Below, piece after piece: positions 20,455 to 28,399 of a stretch of 64,000 nucleotides of DNA (the first letter of the stretch is position 1; each line of letters opens with the position of its first letter). A model generated the notes under the pieces. It was not told where the DNA came from, searched no databases, and saw only the letters and a program-made list of their open reading frames with translations. The DNA lies in NCBI GenBank assembly GCA_022828425.1, contig CP094685.1:3080046-3144045 (forward strand). Direction: 5' to 3'. The DNA is from Candidatus Thiothrix sulfatifontis. Lineage in GTDB: Bacteria; Pseudomonadota; Gammaproteobacteria; Thiotrichales; Thiotrichaceae. A program made the translations under genes and the position numbers.

Positions 20455-21059
20455 TGATAATCTCCCAGTTTTTCTCGCAAACTGTGGACAGCCCTTGAAT
20501 AATGGGTTTTGACGCTCCCTTCGGAACATTTCATGATTTGCGCGGTTTCCGCAATGTCATAACCTTCCCACCCCCTTAACAACAATGCCTGTTGCTGACG
20601 CAGCGGCAATTGCCCGATCGCTATTTGCATCAACACGCTCATTTCATCCTGTAATAATTGACGTTCTGGCTCTAAAAATTGAGTTTGAGCAGTCTGCTCT
20701 TCTACATCAACATTCTCGTCGTCGTCTTTGCTTGAAAAAAACACCCGCCAGCGATTGCGTACTGTCTGCCGCCGGTGCCAATCATTGATTCTGCTGTGCA
20801 AAATCGTATGAAATAGCGCACCCCATTCACCGTGCGGATGCCCCGAATACTTTTGCACCAGTTTGAACAAAGCATCCTGCACAATATCCAGCGCCTCCTC
20901 TTCGTCTTGAGTCGCCAGACGCGCCACTACAAAGGCACGTCGACTTACTTCCCTGAGGAACTGATCCAAACGTGCCGCATTATTCAAACCGTCGTTTTCG
21001 TGCGAATCGCTCTCTAACCGCTCATTATGCGCGGTTATCAATGCCGCCATTCTCATCAT
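20451..21059 (-). CDS. ECF-type RNA polymerase sigma factor
   Basis: A 202-residue sigma factor with only regions 2 and 4. Region 2: FLREVSRRAFVVARLATQDEEEALDIVQDALFKL. Region 4: LPLRQQQALLLRGWEGYDIAETAQIMKCSEGSVKTHYSRA, with a clear helix-turn-helix. An acidic linker (KDDDENVDVEEQ) separates them. It leads an operon with a DUF3619-like membrane protein and two exported proteins, so it probably answers to an envelope signal. It is divergent from the YpfJ-like peptidase gene. Confidence 0.9.
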   Translation of the reverse strand: MMRMAALITAHNERLESDSHENDGLNNAARLDQFLREVSRRAFVVARLATQDEEEALDIVQDALFKLVQKYSGHPHGEWGALFHTILHSRINDWHRRQTVRNRWRVFFSSKDDDENVDVEEQTAQTQFLEPERQLLQDEMSVLMQIAIGQLPLRQQQALLLRGWEGYDIAETAQIMKCSEGSVKTHYSRAVHSLREKLGDYQ

Positions 21060-21211
21060 ATTCCTTTGAGTGCCCCTCGTTCCCCTGCTAACAGCCGGAG
21101 ACTCCAGTAGATTAACGCCTTAGTCATTTATAAGTTGACAGATTCCGCTTAATTGGCTTTAGTTCTACGCAACGTGAAATAATTCCCGCAAATATTTTTA
21201 TGGAGCACAAC

Positions 21212-22078
21212 ATGCGCTGGAAAACAGGACGACAAAGCAGCAACGTGGAAGACCGGCGCGGTGGTCGCAGCGGTGGCGGGGGCGGGATGAAAATTGGGTT
21301 GCTCGGCACTATTGCGGCTGTCTTAATTGGCTGGTACATGGGGTTTAACCCGATTCAAGTCCTCGGACTGGTCGGTGGAGCCAATACGATTTTAGGCGGT
21401 TTTGGCGGCGGCAGTTCCACCCAAACGGTGGCAACGGGTGTGCCACAAGATGATGCGGGCAAGTTTGCCTCCACGGTGCTTGCCTCCACTGAGGACGTGT
21501 GGAACCCAGTATTCCGTCAATTGGGTGGGCGCTACGTTGAGCCTAAATTGGTATTGTTCACCGACAGCACCGATTCCGTGTGCGGCTACTCCACGGCTGC
21601 CACTGGGCCGTTTTATTGCCCTGCCGACCAAAAAGTTTACATCGACTTAGGCTTCTTCCGCGAACTGCAAAACTTAGGTGCATCCGGCGATTTTGCACAA
21701 GCCTACGTCTTGGGGCATGAAATCGGGCATCACGTGCAAAACCTGATGGGCACAACCGACGAAGTAACCCGTTTGCAAAACAGCATGAGCAAAACCGACG
21801 GCAATGCACTCTCAGTAGCACTCGAACTACAGGCGGATTGTTATGCCGGTGTCTGGGCGCACCACGCCCACAAACAATTCAACATTCTGGAAGAAGGCGA
21901 TATTGAAGAAGCCATCAATGCGGCTGGTTCTATTGGCGATGACCGCTTGCAACGCATGTCAGGGCGACGCATTAACCCCGACTCATTCACGCACGGCTCA
22001 TCGACACAACGCATGGAATGGTTTCAACGCGGTCTAAAATCGGGCGATTTGAAATATTGTGACTCGTTCAAGAGTTAA
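21212..22078 (+). CDS. ypfJ: Neutral zinc metallopeptidase, YpfJ family
   Basis: A predicted membrane-anchored zinc metallopeptidase. A short cytoplasmic N-terminus (MRWKTGRQSSNVEDRRGG) is followed by one membrane helix (MKIGLLGTIAAVLIGWYMG) and a periplasmic domain. That domain has the zinc motif HEIGHH (H169, E170, H173) and the downstream LELQADCYAGVWAH block. Start 21212 is chosen because GGAG lies seven bases upstream and the family begins with MRW. It is 288 residues. The 3' end overlaps the convergent aminotransferase gene by four bases. Confidence 0.92.
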   Translation: MRWKTGRQSSNVEDRRGGRSGGGGGMKIGLLGTIAAVLIGWYMGFNPIQVLGLVGGANTILGGFGGGSSTQTVATGVPQDDAGKFASTVLASTEDVWNPVFRQLGGRYVEPKLVLFTDSTDSVCGYSTAATGPFYCPADQKVYIDLGFFRELQNLGASGDFAQAYVLGHEIGHHVQNLMGTTDEVTRLQNSMSKTDGNALSVALELQADCYAGVWAHHAHKQFNILEEGDIEEAINAAGSIGDDRLQRMSGRRINPDSFTHGSSTQRMEWFQRGLKSGDLKYCDSFKS

Positions 22079-23253
22079 CAGTTCCCTCCCCGTAATACCC
22101 CTTCCAGAAGCTCCACCGCCTGCGCCAACCGTGCCACGGGCGTGGTGTAAGCGAAACGCACATGCGTTGTCGCCTGATGGCTGCCAAAATCAATCCCCGG
22201 CGTGAACACCACGCCGGTTTTATCCAGCAAATTCGCACACAAGCCTTGTGCATCATTCCCGAAACGTTCCGAACCCGCGTAGATGTAAAATGCCCCTTGC
22301 GGCTCGGTTCGCACCGAAAAACCCAGTTCTCGCAGTGCAGGCAATAAAAAATCCCGCCGTTGCTGCAATTCCTGCCGCTGCGCTTCCATGATTGCCAACG
22401 CTTCCGGGGTAAAGGCTGCCAGTGCCGCGTATTGTGCCGGGGTCGATGCGGCCAGAAAGATGTTTTGTGCCAAACGATCCAAGGTTGCTACCGCCCATTC
22501 GGGGGCAACCACCCAGCCTAAGCGCCAGCCAATCATGCCGAAATATTTGGAAAAGCTATTGATGACCCAAATATTGTCCGCGTCCACCGCCAGCGCCGTG
22601 GTATCGGGTACACCGTAAGTCAGCCCTTGATAAATTTCGTCGACAATCAATTCCCCACCGCGTTGCCGCACCGCGCGGTAAATATTCGCCAATTGCGGCA
22701 CACTCAGCACAGTTCCGGTTGGATTCGCCGGGCTTGCCAACAGCACCGCACGGGTATTTTCATTCCAATGCGCCTGAATATGCGCACTGTTCAGTTGATA
22801 AGCAGTCTCTGCCCCCACCGGAATTGCCACCGGCTTGCCTTCAAACAAGCGCACGAAATGACGATTGCACGGGTAGCCGGGGTCGGTCATTAACACCTCA
22901 TCCGCCGGATTCAACAATGCCCCCAACACCAATTGCAACGCGCCGGATGCACCGGGGGTCACGATAATTCGTTGTGGCGCAATCGTCACCCCAAAGCGAC
23001 TGGCATAGTAAGCGGCAATCGCTTCACGCAAGGCTGGCAAACCGCAGGCGGGTGTGTATTTGGTCTGCCCGGATTGCAATGCCTGTATGCCTGCTGCCAC
23101 AATGGGTGCCGGGGTTGGAAAGTCAGGTTCACCGACTTCCATGTGAATAATATCCTGACCCGCTGCTTCGCGTTGGCGGGCTTCTGCCAACAAAGCCATC
23201 ACATGAAAGGGCTGGATTTCCTGCATTTTTGCCGCTGTTGTGCCGTGCTTCAT
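22075..23253 (-). CDS. Class I/II PLP-dependent aminotransferase
   Basis: A fold-type I aminotransferase of the aspartate/aromatic group. Features: EVGEPDFPTPAPI at the N-terminus, YTPACGLPALREAIA, GASGALQLVLGA, SPANPTGTV, the PLP lysine in NSFSKYFGMIGWRLGW, and a C-terminal arginine region GSHQATTHVRFAY. The 392-residue length is normal. The exact substrate cannot be assigned. It stands alone, convergent with ypfJ and preceded by a long gene-free region. Confidence 0.9.
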   Translation of the reverse strand: MKHGTTAAKMQEIQPFHVMALLAEARQREAAGQDIIHMEVGEPDFPTPAPIVAAGIQALQSGQTKYTPACGLPALREAIAAYYASRFGVTIAPQRIIVTPGASGALQLVLGALLNPADEVLMTDPGYPCNRHFVRLFEGKPVAIPVGAETAYQLNSAHIQAHWNENTRAVLLASPANPTGTVLSVPQLANIYRAVRQRGGELIVDEIYQGLTYGVPDTTALAVDADNIWVINSFSKYFGMIGWRLGWVVAPEWAVATLDRLAQNIFLAASTPAQYAALAAFTPEALAIMEAQRQELQQRRDFLLPALRELGFSVRTEPQGAFYIYAGSERFGNDAQGLCANLLDKTGVVFTPGIDFGSHQATTHVRFAYTTPVARLAQAVELLEGVLRGGNC

Positions 23254-23379
23254 TGCGATATGTTCACTCGTGCGCGAGGGTGAATAAAAATAAAAAATTA
23301 AAGGGCGTCGCCATCGAACCGGCTTTATTTTTACCGCATAAAAAATAAGCCAATAGTTCAGGTTAGATTCATGGATTCG

Positions 23380-23717
23380 CGCTTAGTATAAACCCAACTT
23401 CAGCAGGAATCGCGAACTTGGGGTTTGTGGTAACGATTTCGTCGTCAAAAGTATCTGAAATAAAAAATAAGCTTGTTCCGCCGTTCTGACACTCAATGGC
23501 ATAAGAGATTCGGGATGACGGCACGCTGAAGTTACTTTCTCAACCCCCACCCTTACAACCGGCCATTTATTGGGGAGCTGGTTGAATGGTGAGGTTTGGG
23601 CACTGAATGCACGTTCGTAAACAGGGGGTTTACCTGCATTCATTACCGTAGCAGTTTGCCACGGCGTTCTTGAGTTACTTCCGCAAAAAGCGGGTCATCA
23701 AAGACCCGCTTTTTTTT
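23380..23717 (+). ncRNA. Candidate structured non-coding RNA
   Basis: At least two stable hairpins (about 23556-23584 and 23605-23641) precede a textbook intrinsic terminator on the plus strand, with no protein gene upstream on that strand for the terminator to serve. This is the usual appearance of a small RNA gene. I compared it by eye with tmRNA, RNase P RNA, SRP RNA and 6S RNA and saw none of their signature segments. The 5' end is a guess. Confidence 0.35.
23686..23717 (+). terminator. Strong intrinsic terminator
   Basis: The stem GCGGGTC (23690-23696) / GACCCGC (23703-23709) has a six-base loop, an A-run before it and T8 after it. The matching A5 makes it potentially bidirectional. Confidence 0.9.
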
Positions 23718-23863
23718 CGTTCTGACACAGACATTACTGCTAATAATACAGCATTCATTCATAAATAAAATCTTTTTGTGCGCCCAATACCGGAATAGAA
23801 TAGGTTATCCCTCGCCAGACACGCTACACTTAGCGACAGATTATAAAAAGGAGGACAGATGCC

Positions 23864-23968
23864 ATGGCTTATGCTTTACGCAAAACGGTTGGTTTTATTC
23901 TTTTAGTGGTCACGGTTGGTGGCGTCAGCGTGCTATCCATATTTAACTTATTTCCACCGCTGTTCTAA
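23864..23968 (+). CDS. 34-residue single-pass membrane peptide heading the TelA/SPFH operon
   Basis: The reading frame MAYALRKTVGFILLVVTV...LFPPLF is a positively charged N-terminus followed by one long hydrophobic helix. AGGAGG lies nine bases upstream of the ATG, one of the best ribosome-binding sites in the window. The TAA overlaps an ATG (TAATG), and the XpaC-like gene starts 12 bp later, which suggests coupling. I recognise no family. The coding case rests on the ribosome-binding site, the hydrophobic pattern and the tight spacing. Confidence 0.6.
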   Translation: MAYALRKTVGFILLVVTVGGVSVLSIFNLFPPLF

Positions 23969-23979
23969 TGGGAGACAAC

Positions 23980-24846
23980 ATGACCACGACTGTCAAATCG
24001 GCTGCCAAACGTTATGAACCTGCCATTCACAATGTGCGCTATGGCATTAAAGGCATTCTGCTTTACTTACTCCCGCTGCCTACGCTGATTACTGCAATTG
24101 GCTCGTTAATGCGCGGTGACGTTATGTCCACCCTGGTAACGGGTGGGGTATTCGCCGCATTCATGGTAGGCGCAAATGTGGCTCGCCAAGGTTTTCGCGT
24201 GGAAGGTGAATACGAACGGCGCAAAATTGCCCGCGCACCTTCAACTCCGTTCAAAACGGTTGCCGCCATTATTATCAGCACGGCGACTGGTGTTTTGGAC
24301 TGGTGGAGTTCCGATTATGCCATGAGCGGCATTCTGCCCGCAGTATTGATTGGCGCGGCAACTTTCCTTGGGTTTGCCTTGTATTACGGGTTAGACCCGC
24401 GTAAAGACAAAGCAGGCAATATTTCCATCGGCGTCACGATTGAAGAAGTCTTGGACGCACTCGATGCTGCCAATGTGAAAATCGACGCGATCGAGCAAGC
24501 ACGTCGCCAAATTCCCAACCCCGAATTCAATGCCCGCCTGCAACGCATCACCAGCAAAGCCCGCGAAGTGCTCACCAGTATCGAAGATGACCCAACCCGC
24601 CTGTCACGCGCCCGCAAATTCCTCAAAGTCTATTTGGATGGCACACAACGTGTGACCGAAGGCTATGCACGCACGCATCAGGGAGAAAAGGCAGTTGCTC
24701 TGGAAACCAATTTCAGTCGCGTGCTGGATTCGATAGAACAGACCTTTGCCGAACAACAAGCAAAATTATTGGAAGACAACCATTTTGATCTGGACGTGCA
24801 AATCGAAGTCCTCGAAACTCAACTCAAACGCGAAGGCGTTCTCTAA
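23980..24846 (+). CDS. XpaC-like (5-bromo-4-chloroindolyl phosphate hydrolysis) membrane protein
   Basis: A membrane protein of the XpaC family, usually found next to TelA-type genes. The N-terminal half has about four hydrophobic segments (GILLYLLPLPTLITAIG; LVTGGVFAAFMVGANVA; VAAIIISTATGVLDWW; ILPAVLIGAATFLGFALYYG). The C-terminal half is a helical, probably coiled-coil, cytoplasmic domain (EEVLDALDAANVKIDAIEQ). The enzymatic name comes from a Bacillus screen and may not reflect the real job. Start 23980 has GGGAG five bases upstream; an ATG at 23968 overlaps the previous stop. The TelA gene follows within 30 bp. Confidence 0.8.
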   Translation: MTTTVKSAAKRYEPAIHNVRYGIKGILLYLLPLPTLITAIGSLMRGDVMSTLVTGGVFAAFMVGANVARQGFRVEGEYERRKIARAPSTPFKTVAAIIISTATGVLDWWSSDYAMSGILPAVLIGAATFLGFALYYGLDPRKDKAGNISIGVTIEEVLDALDAANVKIDAIEQARRQIPNPEFNARLQRITSKAREVLTSIEDDPTRLSRARKFLKVYLDGTQRVTEGYARTHQGEKAVALETNFSRVLDSIEQTFAEQQAKLLEDNHFDLDVQIEVLETQLKREGVL

Positions 24847-24876
24847 TTAAGCGATAAACTCAAGGAGAAGACCCCC

Positions 24877-26052
24877 ATGAATGAAACTCAAACCACAACA
24901 GCGACCGTAACCCAAACCGCGCCTGCTATCGTTCCCGGCACTGAACTCGCTCCGCTGCCGGAAATGACCACCGAACTGGTCGCTTACGCCCAAGCCGATG
25001 ATACCAATAAAAGTAAACTCGAAACGATCATCGCCGAAATCGACATGGACGACCGCAGCAGCATTATGTTCTTTGGTACTAAAACCCAAGAGCAAATGAC
25101 AGCCATTTCAGAAAAAATGCTCAACGGCGTCAAAAACAAAGACATTGGCTCCGCTGGCAAATCCTTGACCAATATGGTTGTCGCCATCAAAGGTTTCGAC
25201 ATTGATTCCCTCAACCCCAATGACGAACCCAGTTGGTGGGAAAAACTCATTGGCAAAGCCAAACCCGTGGTCGCATTCCTCAATCAATACGAAGAAGTCC
25301 GCAAGCAAATCGACACCATTACCGACGAGATGGAAGGTCACAAAACCCAATTGCTGACGGATGTGGTTACACTCGACAAGCTTTACGAAGCCAACCTCGA
25401 CTTTTTCCACAACCTCGAAGCCTATATCGCCGCCGGTGAAGAAAAGCTGCGTCGCCTCGAAACCAATGACATTCCTGCGCTGGTTGCCAAGGTCGAAGCC
25501 AATACCGCTGATATGATTCTGGCGCAAAACCTGCGTGACCTGCGCAGTTCGCGTGACGATCTGGAACGCCGGGTACACGATTTACGCCTGACCCGCCAAG
25601 TCGCGATGCAAAGTTTACCCAGCATCCGTTTGGTGCAAGAAAACGACAAAACCTTGATCAATAAAATCAATTCCACGCTGATCAACACCGTTCCTTTGTG
25701 GAAAAACCAATTAGCGCAAGCTGTCACCATTTTCCGCATGAGCGATGCCGCCGAAGTCGTCAAAAAAGCATCCGACCTCACCAATGAATTGCTGGAAAAG
25801 AATGCCGAAACCCTGCGCATGGGCAATGCCGAAACCCGCAAACAAATGGAACGCGGCGTGTTCGACATCCAATCGGTGAAAAAAGCCAACCAAAGCCTGA
25901 TCGACACCATCAACGACTCACTGCGCATTGCCGACGAAGGCAAGGTCATGCGTGCCAAAGCCGAGGAAGAAATCAAGGTTATGGAAAGCGAACTGCGCCA
26001 TGCGCTGACTTCCGCTAAAGCCAAGGCCGACAGCCCCCGCCAAGGAGTATAA
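24877..26052 (+). CDS. TelA/KlaA-like toxic anion resistance family protein
   Basis: A cytoplasmic, almost wholly helical protein of the TelA family, first linked to tellurite resistance and now known in varied stress operons. Family features: IDMDDRSSIMFFGTKTQEQM near the N-terminus, a Trp-containing segment PSWWEKLIGKAKPV, the central LDKLYEANLDFFHNLEAYIAAGEEKL, and LTNELLEKNAETLRMGNAETRKQMERG in the C-terminal third. It is 391 residues. AAGGAG precedes the ATG. Its stop overlaps the ribosome-binding site of the SPFH gene, so the order XpaC-TelA-SPFH-zinc ribbon is one transcript. Confidence 0.9.
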   Translation: MNETQTTTATVTQTAPAIVPGTELAPLPEMTTELVAYAQADDTNKSKLETIIAEIDMDDRSSIMFFGTKTQEQMTAISEKMLNGVKNKDIGSAGKSLTNMVVAIKGFDIDSLNPNDEPSWWEKLIGKAKPVVAFLNQYEEVRKQIDTITDEMEGHKTQLLTDVVTLDKLYEANLDFFHNLEAYIAAGEEKLRRLETNDIPALVAKVEANTADMILAQNLRDLRSSRDDLERRVHDLRLTRQVAMQSLPSIRLVQENDKTLINKINSTLINTVPLWKNQLAQAVTIFRMSDAAEVVKKASDLTNELLEKNAETLRMGNAETRKQMERGVFDIQSVKKANQSLIDTINDSLRIADEGKVMRAKAEEEIKVMESELRHALTSAKAKADSPRQGV

Positions 26053-26055
26053 ATC

Positions 26056-27153
26056 ATGGGATTATGGGACAAATTGATGGGTGAGTTTGTTGATGTCATC
26101 GAATGGACTGACAGCAGCAGCGACACCATGGTTTACCGTTTCGAGCGCCACGGCAACGAAATCAAATACGGCGCGAAACTCACCGTGCGTGAATCGCAAG
26201 TCGCGATTTTCGTCAACGAAGGTCAAGTAGCCGACGTACTCACCCCCGGCATGTACGTGTTGGAAACCCAAAATCTGCCGCTACTGTCCACCCTGCAACA
26301 TTGGGATCACGGTTTCAGCAGCCCGTTTAAAGCCGAAGTCTATTTTTTCAACACTAAGCAATTCACCAATCTGAAATGGGGAACGCGCAACCCGGTGATG
26401 ATTCGTGACAGCGAATTCGGCGGGGTACGCATCCGCGCCTTCGGTACGTATGGAATGCGCATTGACGATTCGCGCAAATTCATGCAAGAAATCATGGGGA
26501 CAGATGGAAACTTCACCGTCGATGAAATCAGCGACCAGTTGCGCAATCTGATTGTGACACGCTTTAGCAGCATCGTTGCCAGCGCGAACATTCCGGTGCT
26601 GGATATGGCTGCCAATTACGAACAATTGGGGCAATTCGTCACCCAGAAAATTGTCCCGGAATTTGCCGCTTATGGTCTGAAGCTCACCAATATTCTGGTG
26701 GAAAATATTTCCCTGCCCACCGAAGTGGAAGAAGCGCTCGACAAACGTACCAGCATGGGCATGATCGGCAACCTCGACAAATACCTGCAATACCAAACCG
26801 CGCAAGGCATTGGTGAGGGCGGCTCCAACAGTGCGCTGGATATGGGCATGGGTTTTGCGGTTGCCAATAAAATGGCAGAAGTGCTGAACAAACCGGCAGC
26901 AGCAACGCCACCACCGTTACCGGATACCGGTTGGCACGTTGCGATCGGGCAGGAATCCAGTGGCCCGATTGGAATGCCACAATTGCAACAAATGGCGCAA
27001 AATGGGCAACTCACCGCCACAACGCTGGTGTGGCAAGCGGGCATGGCAAACTGGCAAACGGCGGGGGAAACGGCAGCATTGCGTGGTTTGTTTGCAGGGC
27101 AAGCAACCCCACCGCCGATTCCACCTTCTGCGCCCCCTCACAGCAGCGAATAA
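26056..27153 (+). CDS. SPFH-domain protein with C-terminal GYF-like domain
   Basis: The first 270 residues form a 'virion core'-type SPFH (band 7) domain: RFERHGNEIKYGAKLTVRESQ, GMYVLETQNLPLL, then YGLKLTNILVENISLPTEVEEALDKR. A helical GMG-rich linker follows. Residues about 290-350 form a GYF_2-like fold (GWHVAIGQESSGPIGMPQLQ ... LVWQAGMANWQ). The tail is Pro-rich. SPFH proteins scaffold membrane assemblies, and GYF_2 domains usually bind peptides. AAGGAG lies eight bases before the ATG. Context ties it to TelA and to the zinc-ribbon membrane protein. Confidence 0.88.
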   Translation: MGLWDKLMGEFVDVIEWTDSSSDTMVYRFERHGNEIKYGAKLTVRESQVAIFVNEGQVADVLTPGMYVLETQNLPLLSTLQHWDHGFSSPFKAEVYFFNTKQFTNLKWGTRNPVMIRDSEFGGVRIRAFGTYGMRIDDSRKFMQEIMGTDGNFTVDEISDQLRNLIVTRFSSIVASANIPVLDMAANYEQLGQFVTQKIVPEFAAYGLKLTNILVENISLPTEVEEALDKRTSMGMIGNLDKYLQYQTAQGIGEGGSNSALDMGMGFAVANKMAEVLNKPAAATPPPLPDTGWHVAIGQESSGPIGMPQLQQMAQNGQLTATTLVWQAGMANWQTAGETAALRGLFAGQATPPPIPPSAPPHSSE

Positions 27154-27167
27154 CAGTGCAGGCTTAA

Positions 27168-28391
27168 ATGGCGGATAATAACAACACCAAACAACAGCAT
27201 TTTCCGTGCGAACAATGCGGCGCTGATCTGCTCTACCAACCGGGGACAGAAGCGCTCCAGTGTAACTATTGCGGGCATCAAAACCTGATCCGCCCTAACC
27301 AGCAAGAGATTCGTGAATACAGTTTCGAGCAGGCATTGCGGGCTATTCAACAGGGCAAATTGCGCCCGATGGATAATACTCAGGTCATTAAATGCCCCAA
27401 TTGTGCCGCCACGTTTGAACTGAAGCCAAACACGCACGCGGGTGATTGCCCCTTTTGTGGCACGCCCGTGGTGACAGGGACGGAGCAAGCACGGTTGTTC
27501 CAACCCAAATCGTTGTTGCCGTTTTTAATCACCGAAAAAGATGCCCGTAGCGCATTTGATAAGTGGATTGGGGGCTTGTGGTTTGCGCCATCTGCGCTGA
27601 AAAACAAAGCCAAACGTGACGAAAAACTGCTGGGGATTTACATTCCGTACTGGACGTATGACAGCCATACCGACAGTTATTACCGGGGTGAGCGCGGCGT
27701 GATTTATTACGAGCGCCAAATGGTCACGGTAATGGTGAATGGGCAACCCCGTCAACAGGTGCAAAATGTACCGCGTGTGCGCTGGACACCCGTGAGTGGG
27801 CGGGTGCGCTTATTTTTTGACGATGTATTGGTCGGTGCTACCCATACCCTGCCCCGTGCGATTCTTGACCGTCTCGAACCGTGGGATTTGCCCAACCTCG
27901 TGCCTTACAACGAAAGTTACCTGAGCGGTTTCCAGAGTGAAATTTATCAGGTGGATTTGGACGAAGGTTTTGAGCAAGCCCGTGGCATTATGGATAGCCG
28001 CATTTACAATGCCATTACCAGCGACATTGGCGGTGATCAACAGCGCGTTCACAGCTTGGAAACACAACATTCAGCCACCACGTTTAAACACGTTCTGTTG
28101 CCGGTTTGGTCGGCCGCCTTCCGCTATAACGGTAAGACTTACCGCTTTGTCATCAACGGACGTAACGGCAAAACCCAAGGCGAACGCCCTTACAGTGTGG
28201 TGAAAATTGTATTCGCCGTGTTATTGGGGCTGACGGTGCTGGGCGGTCTGGCGTATGTCATGGAAAAAGCCGGAGTGTTTGAGCAAGCCTTGCAGCAAAG
28301 CGGGGATTATTACCAATACCAACAGTATCAAGCGCCCCGCCGCTTGCCTGACCCTTACCGTTACGACCCTTACCGTGCGCCGAGGTATTAG
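27168..28391 (+). CDS. Double zinc-ribbon membrane protein (TFIIB-type ribbon)
   Basis: A 407-residue protein with two N-terminal zinc ribbons, CEQCGAD...CNYCGHQ and CPNCAAT...CPFCGTP. A middle domain has the pattern LLGIYIPYWTYDSHTDSYYRGERG, and a membrane helix (VVKIVFAVLLGLTVLGGLAYV) lies near the end. The tail is Tyr/Pro/Arg-rich (DPYRYDPYRAPRY). Proteins of this design are repeatedly found with SPFH and TelA genes. Despite database names such as 'primosomal N'-like', nothing here suggests a helicase. It ends the operon; the next gene is convergent, nine bases away. Confidence 0.85.
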   Translation: MADNNNTKQQHFPCEQCGADLLYQPGTEALQCNYCGHQNLIRPNQQEIREYSFEQALRAIQQGKLRPMDNTQVIKCPNCAATFELKPNTHAGDCPFCGTPVVTGTEQARLFQPKSLLPFLITEKDARSAFDKWIGGLWFAPSALKNKAKRDEKLLGIYIPYWTYDSHTDSYYRGERGVIYYERQMVTVMVNGQPRQQVQNVPRVRWTPVSGRVRLFFDDVLVGATHTLPRAILDRLEPWDLPNLVPYNESYLSGFQSEIYQVDLDEGFEQARGIMDSRIYNAITSDIGGDQQRVHSLETQHSATTFKHVLLPVWSAAFRYNGKTYRFVINGRNGKTQGERPYSVVKIVFAVLLGLTVLGGLAYVMEKAGVFEQALQQSGDYYQYQQYQAPRRLPDPYRYDPYRAPRY

Positions 28392-28399
28392 CGCCGGAT

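Larger units (their letters stand above)
23254..23863. other. Gene-free region rich in hairpins
   Basis: About 610 bp without a convincing protein gene. It holds several inverted repeats: GGCTTTATTTTT/AAAAAATAAGCC near 23321-23351, CAACCGGC/GCTGGTTG near 23556-23584, and GAATGCA/TGCATTC enclosing GTAAAC/GTTTAC at 23605-23641. A 13-base direct repeat ATAAAAAATAAGC occurs near 23337 and 23460. The region is followed by a strong terminator at 23686-23717. A minus-strand frame of 86 codons (23383-23643) shows no family resemblance and crosses these hairpins. The right-hand part, after 23720, must hold the promoter of the TelA/SPFH operon. Confidence 0.5.

Noticed and set aside
23383..23643. Minus-strand frame of 86 codons in the gene-free region
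   Set aside because: It has no family resemblance and no ribosome-binding site, and it runs through the strongest hairpins. A structured RNA or repeat explains the region better.
23380..23717. Known RNA families (tmRNA, RNase P RNA, SRP RNA, 6S RNA) for the hairpin region
   Set aside because: None of their conserved segments could be found by eye on the plus strand.
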